Shown: positions 43,315-51,443 of the stretch, one piece after another
Layout: every line of letters starts with the position of its first letter
Numbering within the stretch: position 1 is the stretch's first letter
Position numbers and translations under genes: made by a program
The notes under the pieces: model-generated
Told to the model about the DNA's origin: nothing
What the model saw: the letters and a program-made list of their open reading frames with translations, nothing else
The model's database searches: none
Origin: Bacteroidota bacterium
Lineage (GTDB): Bacteria; Bacteroidota; Bacteroidia; Chitinophagales; Chitinophagaceae
Assembly (NCBI GenBank): GCA_018266455.1
Contig: JAFEAJ010000041.1
Coordinates: 1-64,000 of the forward strand
Reading direction: 5' to 3'
Length of the DNA: 64,000 nucleotides

Positions 43315-44226
43315 ATGAGAAAGATCCAGGCCTTTTTTTCAATTTTGCTATTGAATGTTCTGTTTGCCGGTGCGGTTTCGGCACAAAATCAAAACAGCCC
43401 GGGAGCCGGGATATATGTAAAAGTGTATGGCGGGTATGGGCTGCTCACCCCGGGATCTTATTTGTTATACCCTTCCACCACAAATAACAATTCCGGCAGC
43501 AGCACTTTTAATTCTTCTTCAATTGGTTTAGGCGCAGGCCTTCACTATGGTGGCGGTATTGCTTATGTTGCCAGCGACTTTATTAATATTGGAATTGATG
43601 CCGAATATTTAAGTGGCAAAAAATTATCTTCGAGCAATAGCTATTCGTATTCCAATGGATCCAACAGTGGCAATTCTTTATATTCTCAAACGGTTACTCA
43701 TTCCGTGTTGAGCATCATTCCTAATGTTACTTTTAAGGCATTGTCTAAGCCGGGTTATTATATTTACAACAGGATCGGGATTGTCCTGGCAGTTAATACT
43801 AAAGTGCAGGTTGTTTCAACAGACACCTCCAATTCAGCTTCGGGCGGAAATGCTTATACTTATGGAAATTTAAGTAATCAGACTTATAAATTTGGCCTCA
43901 ATTTGGGGGTGCAGGCAGCAATAGGGGCGCAATTTAATTTAACCGATAACCTTCGGGGCTTTGTAGAAATTGTTGGTAATTACCTGCCGACTAAACCAAC
44001 ATCTTCAAAGGAGACAAGTACTACTAATGCTCAGACAAATGGCCTTCCCAATGCAGGCACGCCCTCTACCAGCAATTATAATTACACTTATAAAAAATCC
44101 GGTACTTTTAACAACACATCAAATCCGAATTCAACAAACGGATATGATTACAATTATACTGCGGCACCTGTTACTTTCAACATCAATTACATTGGTTTGA
44201 ACATAGGCGTAGCTTATAAGTTCTAA
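43315..44226 (+). CDS. Outer-membrane beta-barrel protein, copy 1, coupled to tssE
   Basis: A 303-residue protein. ATG 43315 starts a signal peptide (MRKIQAFFSILLLNVLFAGAVSAQ); the open frame upstream is not signal-like. Alternating beta strands (GIYVKVYGGYGLLTPGSYLL, GLGAGLHYGGGIAYVASDFINIGIDAEYLSG) and a C-terminal Phe (LNIGVAYKF) indicate an outer-membrane barrel. Ser/Asn/Tyr-rich loops hold repeated short motifs. It ends 2 bases before tssE, so they are coupled, and it is paralogous to the barrel beyond tssE. A T6SS-related envelope function is an inference from context only. Confidence 0.75.
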   Translation: MRKIQAFFSILLLNVLFAGAVSAQNQNSPGAGIYVKVYGGYGLLTPGSYLLYPSTTNNNSGSSTFNSSSIGLGAGLHYGGGIAYVASDFINIGIDAEYLSGKKLSSSNSYSYSNGSNSGNSLYSQTVTHSVLSIIPNVTFKALSKPGYYIYNRIGIVLAVNTKVQVVSTDTSNSASGGNAYTYGNLSNQTYKFGLNLGVQAAIGAQFNLTDNLRGFVEIVGNYLPTKPTSSKETSTTNAQTNGLPNAGTPSTSNYNYTYKKSGTFNNTSNPNSTNGYDYNYTAAPVTFNINYIGLNIGVAYKF

Positions 44227-44228
44227 AC

Positions 44229-44660
44229 ATGCAAGCTTCCTATTACAGGCTGCCGCTCAGGCTCGACCAGGTTATTCAAAGCAGGAAGCTGCCTTCCTGC
44301 CCGTTAAAGCATTCCATTGCGCAAAACCTGCACCTCGTCATTTCCACCTATCGCGGCGAATCAGCTTATTCTGATGATTTTGGCTGCAGCCTGTGGGACG
44401 AAGAATTTAATATACAGCTCAACCCCAGGTGGAGGGAAAACCTTTGCGATTCTTTAAAGCAGGCTATTGCGCAATTCGAGAAAAGGCTTTTGCTGCAGGA
44501 GGTAAAGGCCAATATGGAAGAACAGAACGAACTGCTGGAAAGGCAGAACCTACGGGTGAGGAGGTGCCTGCATATTGAACTGAAGGGCATCATTAAAAAA
44601 ACAAACGAATCGTTCACATTCAGGGACAGTATTTATATTTCTCCGCTGGCGCAGAAATAG
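44229..44660 (+). CDS. tssE: Type VI secretion baseplate protein TssE (GPW/gp25 family)
   Basis: A 143-residue cytoplasmic protein of the gp25/TssE family, which links the baseplate to the sheath. Family features are QNLHLVISTYRGESAYSDDFGCSLWDEEF near the N terminus and the C-terminal RRCLHIELKGIIKKTNESFTFRDSIYISPLA. It is on the + strand, opposite most other tss genes, between two beta-barrel paralogs. The start is 2 bases after the upstream barrel gene's stop. Confidence 0.85.
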   Translation: MQASYYRLPLRLDQVIQSRKLPSCPLKHSIAQNLHLVISTYRGESAYSDDFGCSLWDEEFNIQLNPRWRENLCDSLKQAIAQFEKRLLLQEVKANMEEQNELLERQNLRVRRCLHIELKGIIKKTNESFTFRDSIYISPLAQK

Positions 44661-44794
44661 GTATTCAAAATGCTTTTTTTGCAGGTTTTTTTTCGGCGAT
44701 TTATAGCATGTGTCCGTCGGTTATTTTCATTAATCCCGCATGGCCGGCTCAAATTTGTTTAGAAATCTTCTTTCCTTATTTCTAAATTTTTTTT

Positions 44795-45658
44795 ATGCCA
44801 CGCAGGTTATTTTTTGCATTTGCATTTTTTTTGCTATCCGTTTCATCGTTTTGCCAGGCACAACCTTCATCAGCAGACCTTTTTTTTATAAAGCTGTACG
44901 GAGGCTATGGCTTGCTTACCCCGGGATCATACCGGGGGAATTCCACAAAACAAGATTATGAGAATTTCAGCTCAGGGAAATTAGGGGCAGGGGCAGGCTT
45001 GCATTACGGTGCTGGCCTGGGCCTTGTTGTGAACGATTTTTTGAATATTGGTGTTGATGCCGAATTGTTAAGCGGGAAATTGCATTCTTCCACATCTTCC
45101 CGGAACACCTACACGAACTCGCATTTTCAGCAAACGGTCAGCTATTCGGTAACAAGCATAATCCCTAATATAACGTTTAAAGCACTTTCAAAGCCAGGTT
45201 ATTATATTTATACAAGAGTTGGACTGATTATCGCAGTAAGCACTAAAATCGAATTTGCAAATTTCGACAGCTCATATTCTACCGGCAGTGGAGCTGTGAC
45301 ATTGATCAACGGCGACGAAAATTATTATTTCAAGGTCAATGCAGGCATTCAAACCTCCGTTGGGGCGCAATTTAATATTACCGATAAGCTGAAAGGATTC
45401 GGTGAAATAACCGGTTATATACTGCCCGCATCTCCTACGCATTCCAAACAACAATATACCACCACAAGCTATGGGCCAACATTTTCGTCTTATTCAACAG
45501 TCACCAGTTACAATTACACTTATAAACGATATGGAAGTTACGCACCTGTGAGCACGCTTAATTCAACGGGCGGTGCAGATATTTCAGCCAACCAGCCATC
45601 AATTACCCAGGACATCAATTACATTGGGGTGAACATAGGAATAGTATTCAGGTTCTAA
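44795..45658 (+). CDS. Outer-membrane beta-barrel protein, copy 2
   Basis: A 287-residue signal-peptide-bearing barrel (MPRRLFFAFAFFLLSVSSFCQAQ) that shares long stretches with the copy before tssE: LYGGYGLLTPGSY, GAGLHYGAGLGLVVNDFLNIGVDAELLSGK and SIIPNITFKALSKPGYYIY. It ends VFRF with the terminal Phe expected for barrels. The pair seems to have arisen by duplication around tssE. Function not recognised. Confidence 0.75.
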   Translation: MPRRLFFAFAFFLLSVSSFCQAQPSSADLFFIKLYGGYGLLTPGSYRGNSTKQDYENFSSGKLGAGAGLHYGAGLGLVVNDFLNIGVDAELLSGKLHSSTSSRNTYTNSHFQQTVSYSVTSIIPNITFKALSKPGYYIYTRVGLIIAVSTKIEFANFDSSYSTGSGAVTLINGDENYYFKVNAGIQTSVGAQFNITDKLKGFGEITGYILPASPTHSKQQYTTTSYGPTFSSYSTVTSYNYTYKRYGSYAPVSTLNSTGGADISANQPSITQDINYIGVNIGIVFRF

Positions 45659-45702
45659 AAAGCGGCCTAAAAATGAATATTGGATCAGCCAGGAGGCTTG
45701 AT

Positions 45703-45761
45703 CTTTTCCAAAGCTCATGCAGGATCACCCGGTTTATTGGCCATTACAAGCTTTGGAAAAG
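45703..45761. repeat. 59-bp inverted-repeat element (copy 2) next to T6SS effector genes
   Basis: CTTTTCCAAAGCT (45703-45715) and AGCTTTGGAAAAG (45749-45761) are perfect 13-bp terminal inverted repeats with a 33-bp interior. A copy of the same length lies at 31835-31893. Flanking GTTGAACCG is also shared. Proposed MITE- or REP-like element. As RNA it could also act as a hairpin terminator between the convergent genes on either side. Confidence 0.7.
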
Positions 45762-45852
45762 TTGAACCGCTGAAGTGAGCCCGTGAATTGTATGCAGGTT
45801 CTAAAAAAAATTTCAGGCATAAAAAAATTGTTGATGGGTAAGATGCACCAGC

Positions 45853-46404
45853 TCATAAGATACCCGCTAATGGGTCGCCAGGAGCAGGGATAAACCCAAA
45901 ACCTTCCGGCCATTGGTTTACTTTCTTGTTCCAGTTGCTTTTCCATCTTTGGATATCTGCAGAAGAAAGCTGGGTGCTAGCAGAAATGGTTTCCTGGGCT
46001 AATCCGCCGCTTTTGTCGTGCATTTCATTTCCCATTAACAGCTTGTTATGCATGGATTCGTGAAAAATCAGTTTGGCTAATAAATCGGTGTCATTAAGGC
46101 AACTGTCTAAGTAAACCTCGGAGGCCGCTTTTTTGGGATTTGTCTGAAAAGCAGTCAGCCCATTTGAAGTAGGGTCGATCGTTGGGTTAGTAGGGAAATG
46201 TTTTATCAATGAGTAGGAGTAGGAACTTACGACATAAACCAGCAAATCTGTATCGGTAATATTAACTCCAGTAGCGCTCGTGATCCAACTGACATTCATT
46301 TGCCCTGCTGCAATTCTAGTGAACAGTATATTCAATGCTCCGGTAACTGCCGTTTGCTTGTCAGTTGGCACATTGGCCACATTGGCAATATAAAAATTTG
46401 GCAT
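45853..46404 (-). CDS. Putative T6SS effector: HExxH zinc-metallopeptidase-like protein
   Basis: A 183-residue soluble protein without a signal peptide. ATG 46404 (MPNFYIANVANVP) is preferred over 46422. It carries HESMH at residues 115-119, followed by His129 (EMHDKSGG) and Glu138, so the zinc-metallopeptidase motif HExxH is present with candidate third ligands. The C terminus is Pro/Gly-rich. Located 18 bases after the Tae4 stop and downstream of Hcp/VgrG, it looks like a T6SS payload. No secretion signal or trans-acting chaperone is apparent. It might instead be an accessory or immunity gene for Tae4, but Tai4-like features are absent. Confidence 0.5.
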   Translation of the reverse strand: MPNFYIANVANVPTDKQTAVTGALNILFTRIAAGQMNVSWITSATGVNITDTDLLVYVVSSYSYSLIKHFPTNPTIDPTSNGLTAFQTNPKKAASEVYLDSCLNDTDLLAKLIFHESMHNKLLMGNEMHDKSGGLAQETISASTQLSSADIQRWKSNWNKKVNQWPEGFGFIPAPGDPLAGIL

Positions 46405-46422
46405 AAGCGAAAGTTTGCACAA

Positions 46423-46980
46423 TTAATTTGAACCGTCTCCGTATTCGCTGGAAAGGAAATCTAAAAACGAATTGATCTCCCAAAAATAAATCCCATGCAA
46501 AGCAGTCATGTCTCCCGCATGGTGTTCATCGGTGCTCCATAAATTATAATATAAATTTTCCCATTGGTATTGGCGCCCGTTCCACAAGTCAATATGCCTG
46601 CCCCCGAAACCGATTACCCCCTTCCTTCCATTAATATTTTTAACCAGGTCCGCTCTCGAACTGCCCCGATAGTTTTCACAGGGGAAATATTTATTGTCCA
46701 AGTACACTTTCATATCGAAGGTGCTGTAAATATAGTTGTACCCGTTGTCGTCTTTTATTGCCCGCACTTTGCCTGTTGCCAATCTCACATCATGATATTC
46801 ATAATCAGAGCCGATTGTTAAGAAAGAATTATTCAATGCATAGCTCAACTGAATGCAACAGGTTTCCTGCGGTGTTTTTAAAAACTTTCCTACATCACCA
46901 CCAATTCCCTTGTTCTTAATGTCAGTATAATTGGGGTGGTTGCTTTCAAGGAGCGTGTAATCGCTGTATATTTTAGACAT
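46423..46980 (-). CDS. Tae4-like T6SS peptidoglycan amidase effector
   Basis: A 185-residue protein with the Tae4 (NlpC/P60-type) amidase signature. TCCIQLSYALNNS (Cys41 in the catalytic position) matches the family pattern C-x-x-R-x-S-x-x-L-N, although the Arg is Gln here. FGGRHIDLWNG (His129) supplies the catalytic histidine. It would cleave peptide cross-links of target-cell peptidoglycan. It lies in the payload section downstream of Hcp and VgrG and lacks a signal peptide, as expected for a T6SS effector. No Tai4-type immunity gene is recognised next to it. Confidence 0.75.
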   Translation of the reverse strand: MSKIYSDYTLLESNHPNYTDIKNKGIGGDVGKFLKTPQETCCIQLSYALNNSFLTIGSDYEYHDVRLATGKVRAIKDDNGYNYIYSTFDMKVYLDNKYFPCENYRGSSRADLVKNINGRKGVIGFGGRHIDLWNGRQYQWENLYYNLWSTDEHHAGDMTALHGIYFWEINSFLDFLSSEYGDGSN

Positions 46981-47027
46981 GGCATTGATTTTTCAACATA
47001 ACATCAACTATAATTACAAGATGAAGA

Positions 47028-47552
47028 CTAAACCACATCGGCGCTAAGAACAGAATAAAATGTGCCGGTTGCATCGGCACCGAGGTTTGGGGTTGACATC
47101 TGCGCCGCAGCCACAAGACAAAAGGCTTTGAGTACTTGAGAAGCCATTATGGCTGGCCCTGCAATAGGAATTAATCCATAGGCAAATTGCCAAATCGACG
47201 TGTTATGTAAAAAAAGCACAAGCGACCCAGAACCATCTCCAGTCAGCCAGGTAAGGTTTCCAGAATATATAAGCAACATATCTGAGAGATCCGCAATAGA
47301 GATTGTTTGATTAAATACGCTATAAATATTTGTTCCTGCCGAAACAAAATCTGTTGTTGAGCCGGTAATGCTTGCGGGCAGAATAGATGCGCCCACTCCA
47401 CCGCCAACACCTTGTGCAATGATTTTGCGTGTGTCACCATTTGGCGATGTTACATAAATACGAGCATGCTGCACGGTTACTTCCGCGAGCTCGCCAATTG
47501 TAAGCCCTACGCCCGACGAAGTACTGTAGCTCCAGCCTGAATTGTTGAACAT
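47028..47552 (-). CDS. Unknown T6SS-linked protein with hydrophobic hairpin
   Basis: A 174-residue protein without a signal peptide. A Gly/Ser/Thr-rich N-terminal part (GLTIGELAEVTVQHARIYVTS, GVGGGVGASILPASI) leads to a hydrophobic segment (FAYGLIPIAGPAIMASQVLKAFCLVAAA, about residues 123-150) that could insert into membranes. I do not recognise a family. The position between the Hcp cluster and Tae4 suggests an effector, possibly pore-forming, or an immunity protein. Confidence 0.4.
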   Translation of the reverse strand: MFNNSGWSYSTSSGVGLTIGELAEVTVQHARIYVTSPNGDTRKIIAQGVGGGVGASILPASITGSTTDFVSAGTNIYSVFNQTISIADLSDMLLIYSGNLTWLTGDGSGSLVLFLHNTSIWQFAYGLIPIAGPAIMASQVLKAFCLVAAAQMSTPNLGADATGTFYSVLSADVV

Positions 47553-47615
47553 AAAATTTGATTGAATAGATTTTTAATTTTTTCTCAATTTTAGCGAATG
47601 CTATAAAGGGATTGT

Positions 47616-48116
47616 TCACCAAAACAAACCTTCTGTATCCCGAAAACTTACCATTCTTGCATATTCTGAATTGAAACCACCTTTTGAAGTTGAAAGATTT
47701 GGAATAAAACACTGCATGCCCTGACCTATATATATCAGGTTAGTGTCCCTGTATATAAGCTGATCGTCTTGAACGCTTGCAGCCTGGAACTTTGTTTTGC
47801 CAACCCATCCCCAAACGGATTGTATTAATTGTATGGTTATTAAATATTCAAAGCTGAGGTTCCAATGCTCTTTTACCGCAAATCGTGATCTTACGTTGGC
47901 TTTAAATATTTCAGAGTTTGGTGCGGTTTGAAAAAGTTTCATCAGTTCATTATCCTTGATCCACCAATTGCCTAAGAGCTCATTGCCATCATTATTGTTT
48001 TTTTGAGTTGTAATGAAACGGAATAGAAATGAGTTGGCATTTATCATTTCTTTTTTCACATCGCCAATAAAATTTGCTCTTTCAGAATTAGGTATATCAA
48101 AATCTTCGTTTAGCAT
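47616..48116 (-). CDS. Unknown T6SS-linked protein
   Basis: A 166-residue soluble protein of mixed composition with a Trp/Tyr/Gln-rich second half (SVWGWVGKTKFQAASV, IYIGQGMQCFIPNLS). No signal peptide, membrane segment or recognised catalytic motif. It precedes the other unknown gene in the payload section, 107 bases after an Hcp gene, so an effector or adaptor role is plausible but not supported by any visible motif. Confidence 0.4.
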   Translation of the reverse strand: MLNEDFDIPNSERANFIGDVKKEMINANSFLFRFITTQKNNNDGNELLGNWWIKDNELMKLFQTAPNSEIFKANVRSRFAVKEHWNLSFEYLITIQLIQSVWGWVGKTKFQAASVQDDQLIYRDTNLIYIGQGMQCFIPNLSTSKGGFNSEYARMVSFRDTEGLFW

Positions 48117-48223
48117 AATACAAAATCTGAAAAGGATAATACCAACCCAACTTTATTTAAGGTCACTCCCCTCCCTTCCTATGCAAGTGAAAAAATAGCA
48201 AGAGTTTGCACTGATTGATTTCC

Positions 48224-48610
48224 CTACCATTTCTTTTCATGCGATGCATCGCCAACAGTTATCTTCCTGGCCGAAATGTTCAAAGTCATGGTCATTGCTG
48301 AAGATGAATTGGCGTTGAAGCTTTCAGAATAGCCCACGCAATACCCGTCTTCGAATTTTACTTCTTTAAGTGTGGAATCCTGGTCGATTTTTTTGAAAAC
48401 GATGCTGCCGCTTTTTTTAGCATACGGGTCGATCATCCAGCCCAAGACTGATGAATCTTCAGGAACTGAAATTTGCAAAGAAATGTTCCCGCCCTGAACA
48501 TCTGAGGCCGGCCTGCCTTTCTCGTCTGTAGCCTGCCCGAAAGAATAAACACAACTAATAACATCGTACTCGTTACCGTCTAATTTGAATGTTGCTGCAA
48601 AAGATGCCAT
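48224..48610 (-). CDS. tssD: Hcp-like tube protein TssD (copy 1)
   Basis: A 128-residue Hcp-family protein that stacks as hexameric rings to form the T6SS tube. It shows the Bacteroidota TssD pattern: start MASFAATFKLDGNEYDV, GRPASDVQGGNISLQISVPEDSSVLGWMIDP and SGSIVFKKIDQDSTLKEVKFEDGYCVGYSESF. It is one of four paralogs around vgrG and may carry specific effectors. Confidence 0.88.
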   Translation of the reverse strand: MASFAATFKLDGNEYDVISCVYSFGQATDEKGRPASDVQGGNISLQISVPEDSSVLGWMIDPYAKKSGSIVFKKIDQDSTLKEVKFEDGYCVGYSESFNANSSSAMTMTLNISARKITVGDASHEKKW

Positions 48611-48654
48611 AAATTTAATTTTTAGGTGTTATAAAATATATGATTAGTGAAAAA

Positions 48655-49074
48655 TTAACCGACCTGGCTCGACCATGTTGCGCTGGTGCTTACCCCATCC
48701 ACTTCTATATAGCCTGTGGTGATCAATATGGTGAGCACCATGCTATCGGAGGCCCCGGGTTGAAACACTTCATTATATTCAACTATCCACGACTTGTCAA
48801 ATTTGATGGTCCTGAATTTTGAATCTTCGTCTATTTTTTTAAATTCGATTGTTCCCTTCACAAGGTCGTTCATGTCAAAAACGCTTGCTACCACTACTTC
48901 TTTTTCTGATATCACGATATCGAGCTCTAAGGTGACCGTGCGTGCTTTCCCGCTGGGCAATCCTGTTGTGTCATAAGGTCTTCCGGTATTGAATGTGCAT
49001 CTTAATACATCGAAATCGCCTATGGTGCCCATTTTAGTGCTCGATAAATTGAGGGTTGCTGAAAAGGATGGCAT
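48655..49074 (-). CDS. tssD: Hcp-like tube protein TssD (copy 2)
   Basis: A 139-residue TssD paralog directly downstream of vgrG (23 bases). It shares IEFKKIDEDSKFRTIKFDKSWIVEYNEVF with the others and has a different N-terminal insert (SSTKMGTIGDFDVLRC). Divergent copies probably have different cargo or structural roles. Confidence in the family is high; the specific role is unknown. Confidence 0.85.
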   Translation of the reverse strand: MPSFSATLNLSSTKMGTIGDFDVLRCTFNTGRPYDTTGLPSGKARTVTLELDIVISEKEVVVASVFDMNDLVKGTIEFKKIDEDSKFRTIKFDKSWIVEYNEVFQPGASDSMVLTILITTGYIEVDGVSTSATWSSQVG

Positions 49075-49097
49075 ATTATTGTTTTTTGGTTTATGGA

Positions 49098-50906
49098 TCA
49101 GTTTATTTTTACTATTGCCCCTTTAACAGTAGTCATGGCATCACCGCTTACTTCTGTATTGGCGCTGCTGACCTTCGCACTGCCACTGGCCTTTAGCTCT
49201 GCAGAAGCCTGGCCTTCGATGCTCACCTGGGATCCTTTCAAAGAAGCATTTTGCTGCCCTTCCACACTTAGGTCATTGTCTGCCTTTATTTCGATGCTTT
49301 GCGATTTCATCGATATTTTTTGTTTGGCAGAAAACTCCATCGTGTCATCTGCTGAAATGTTCACTTTCCCCTTTGTCTGGATGGTGATCTGGCCATTGTC
49401 TTTAAATTCGAGAATTAGGCTGGTGTCATCCTTGTTTACATTGGTAATGCGGATCTTGTTCTCATTTTTCTTGTCTATCAGCTCGATCATGTTCCCGGCT
49501 TTGGTATAGATCAGTTTCTCATCGTTATTGCCCTGCAATGAGCGCATGCCGTCCTTTTTAGGGTAAAGGCTGGTGATGATAAAAGGGTGCTCAGGCTTGT
49601 TCAGTTCATAAGCTACTACCACCTGGGCTTCTTTCTCGGGAATAAACTGCATTCCTTTCCTGTCATCGCCGCCGGCATAAAAACTGCCTACGCGTATCCA
49701 GTCAGACTCTTTATCGTCTCCCGGCCAGTTGAACTGCACTTTTACCCGGCTCATCTTATCCGGGTCGTTATTATCAGTTACTTTAGCAAGTTCCGGCTGG
49801 CCAACAGGATGTTTTACATGGGGATTAACCGGGGGGAACTTTGCTGTTTCGGGAACGGCTTTGAACGCGTTCGAATAATTGCCGCTGCCGTCAACTGTGT
49901 GCACCAACTCGATGATCCTGTATTTTCCAAAACTTTCTTTTTGGCTGCGGCCTCCTTTTTCAGGCCTGGTGCCACTTACATTTACTACGCTGCCAACTGA
50001 AACTTCCGGTGTTTCTCCACGCCCGTTAAAAACGATCATGTTGCTTGCAATGGTTGACCTTTTGAACTTGATCAGTTCGTCCAGTTCATTCTGGTTATAA
50101 ACCGGCTTGTTTGCAATGAACAAAGCTTCCTGCCCGAAAAGGTTTTCTGATTCATCCAGCGCAAATTTGCCGAACTGGCTAAGCCCTTCAACCTGTTGAG
50201 AGGAGGATTGCCCTTTATAAAACTGGTCTTTGGTATAATCATACCCGTTCATTTTGAATTTTGCAGGCATCAGGGAAATGGCCATATCAAAAGACTGTAT
50301 GCCATCGATCATAAAATCGATTTCCTTCCCTGCATTGGATTCGCCTAAAACAATTTCCTTCCCATTATAAAAAAACCATTCTCCATATTCTGCAGCCATG
50401 CGGTTCAAAAAATCGAAATTGGTTTCGTCATACTGCACACAATATTTGATATTGCTTTTATGCCTCGGCGATAATTTTTTTTTGATGATGTTACCGGGGT
50501 AAACATTGAGCACCGAGTCAAAAATCTGTTGAACATTTTTGTCAAGGAAGGTCCTTCGCAATGAGCAGTCTTCCAGTAAAATGGTTGGGCTATACCCTTT
50601 CAATACAAAAACATTCGACAAGTCTGAGAGGTTAGACAATGAAATTTCGGTTATGATGCCTTTGAACTGAAAATCGAAAGAACCCTTTTTTAGTACAGGC
50701 TCAAAAGAAACGGTAACCTGTTTGCCACAAACATTTTTGTGCGATTTATTGAAAAAGGTTTCGTCTTTGTCTTCCAGCATTTCAATAGGCACTGAAATTT
50801 GGAAACTATGGTGCCCAAATAAATCTTGTTTGATCTCGAGGCCCTGATAGTGCGTCAGTTTCTTCCCGTTATCTAATTCAATATTTGCCTTTACCTGTTG
50901 GGCCAT
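49098..50906 (-). CDS. vgrG: Spike protein TssI/VgrG
   Basis: A 602-residue trimeric spike protein at the tip of the Hcp tube. It has the gp27-like start (NIELDNGKKLTHYQGLEIKQDLFGHHSFQISVPIEMLED), CSLRRTFLDKNVQQIFDSVLNVYPGN and ISLMPAKFKMNGYDYTKD. Next is the gp5-like OB/needle section (MSRVKVQFNWPGDDKESDWIRVGSFYAGGDDRKGMQFIPEKEAQVVVAYE), and then a beta-helical tail of short repeats (MKSQSIEIKADNDLSVEGQQNASLKG). It has no C-terminal effector extension and is a typical Bacteroidota VgrG. Confidence 0.95.
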   Translation of the reverse strand: MAQQVKANIELDNGKKLTHYQGLEIKQDLFGHHSFQISVPIEMLEDKDETFFNKSHKNVCGKQVTVSFEPVLKKGSFDFQFKGIITEISLSNLSDLSNVFVLKGYSPTILLEDCSLRRTFLDKNVQQIFDSVLNVYPGNIIKKKLSPRHKSNIKYCVQYDETNFDFLNRMAAEYGEWFFYNGKEIVLGESNAGKEIDFMIDGIQSFDMAISLMPAKFKMNGYDYTKDQFYKGQSSSQQVEGLSQFGKFALDESENLFGQEALFIANKPVYNQNELDELIKFKRSTIASNMIVFNGRGETPEVSVGSVVNVSGTRPEKGGRSQKESFGKYRIIELVHTVDGSGNYSNAFKAVPETAKFPPVNPHVKHPVGQPELAKVTDNNDPDKMSRVKVQFNWPGDDKESDWIRVGSFYAGGDDRKGMQFIPEKEAQVVVAYELNKPEHPFIITSLYPKKDGMRSLQGNNDEKLIYTKAGNMIELIDKKNENKIRITNVNKDDTSLILEFKDNGQITIQTKGKVNISADDTMEFSAKQKISMKSQSIEIKADNDLSVEGQQNASLKGSQVSIEGQASAELKASGSAKVSSANTEVSGDAMTTVKGAIVKIN

Positions 50907-50933
50907 TGCTTGGGTATTTGATGGGAATAATAT

Positions 50934-51419
50934 TTACCATTTATTATCATGATCCACTCCGTCAATTTTGATTTTTTCGGCGGACAGGCGGCATAAAATA
51001 AGGTAACTCATATTTGTTCTTTTTTGGACTGATTCAAGTATTTCAAATCCGATTTCCACAGGCTTATAATCAAAATTCAGTTCATCACCGCTTAAGCGTT
51101 TGGGATCAGAAGCATCTTCATCTGTAATGAAGCTTTCAATCAAATAAGTCAGGTACGCACCTTTGAATTCAATTTCTTTAAACTTGGAGTCCTGATCTAT
51201 CTTAAAAAAAGTTATTGTCCCATCCTGTTTTTTTGTCGGATCTGTTACCCACGACCCGAAAGTGTCATCTGCGGTTCCTTCCACAACAATCCAGATGTGA
51301 CCGCCATGAACTCCTGATGAAGGTCTACCTGCACTATCTGTTTTTTGTTCTAAAATGGATTCGCAGTGAACCAACTCAAATGTTTTGCCCCCGACATCAA
51401 TAGTAGCTTTAAAAGACAT
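50934..51419 (-). CDS. tssD: Hcp-like tube protein TssD (copy 3, with extended insertion)
   Basis: A 161-residue TssD, longer than its paralogs because of an insertion near residues 116-135 (DASDPKRLSGDELNF). The core motif ITFFKIDQDSKFKEIEFKGAYLTYLIESF and the start MSFKATIDVGGKTFELVHC are family-typical. It is 27 bases upstream of vgrG. The insertion could be a cargo-recognition loop. Confidence 0.85.
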   Translation of the reverse strand: MSFKATIDVGGKTFELVHCESILEQKTDSAGRPSSGVHGGHIWIVVEGTADDTFGSWVTDPTKKQDGTITFFKIDQDSKFKEIEFKGAYLTYLIESFITDEDASDPKRLSGDELNFDYKPVEIGFEILESVQKRTNMSYLILCRLSAEKIKIDGVDHDNKW

Positions 51420-51443
51420 AGTAGTTTTATTATTTTAATCCGA

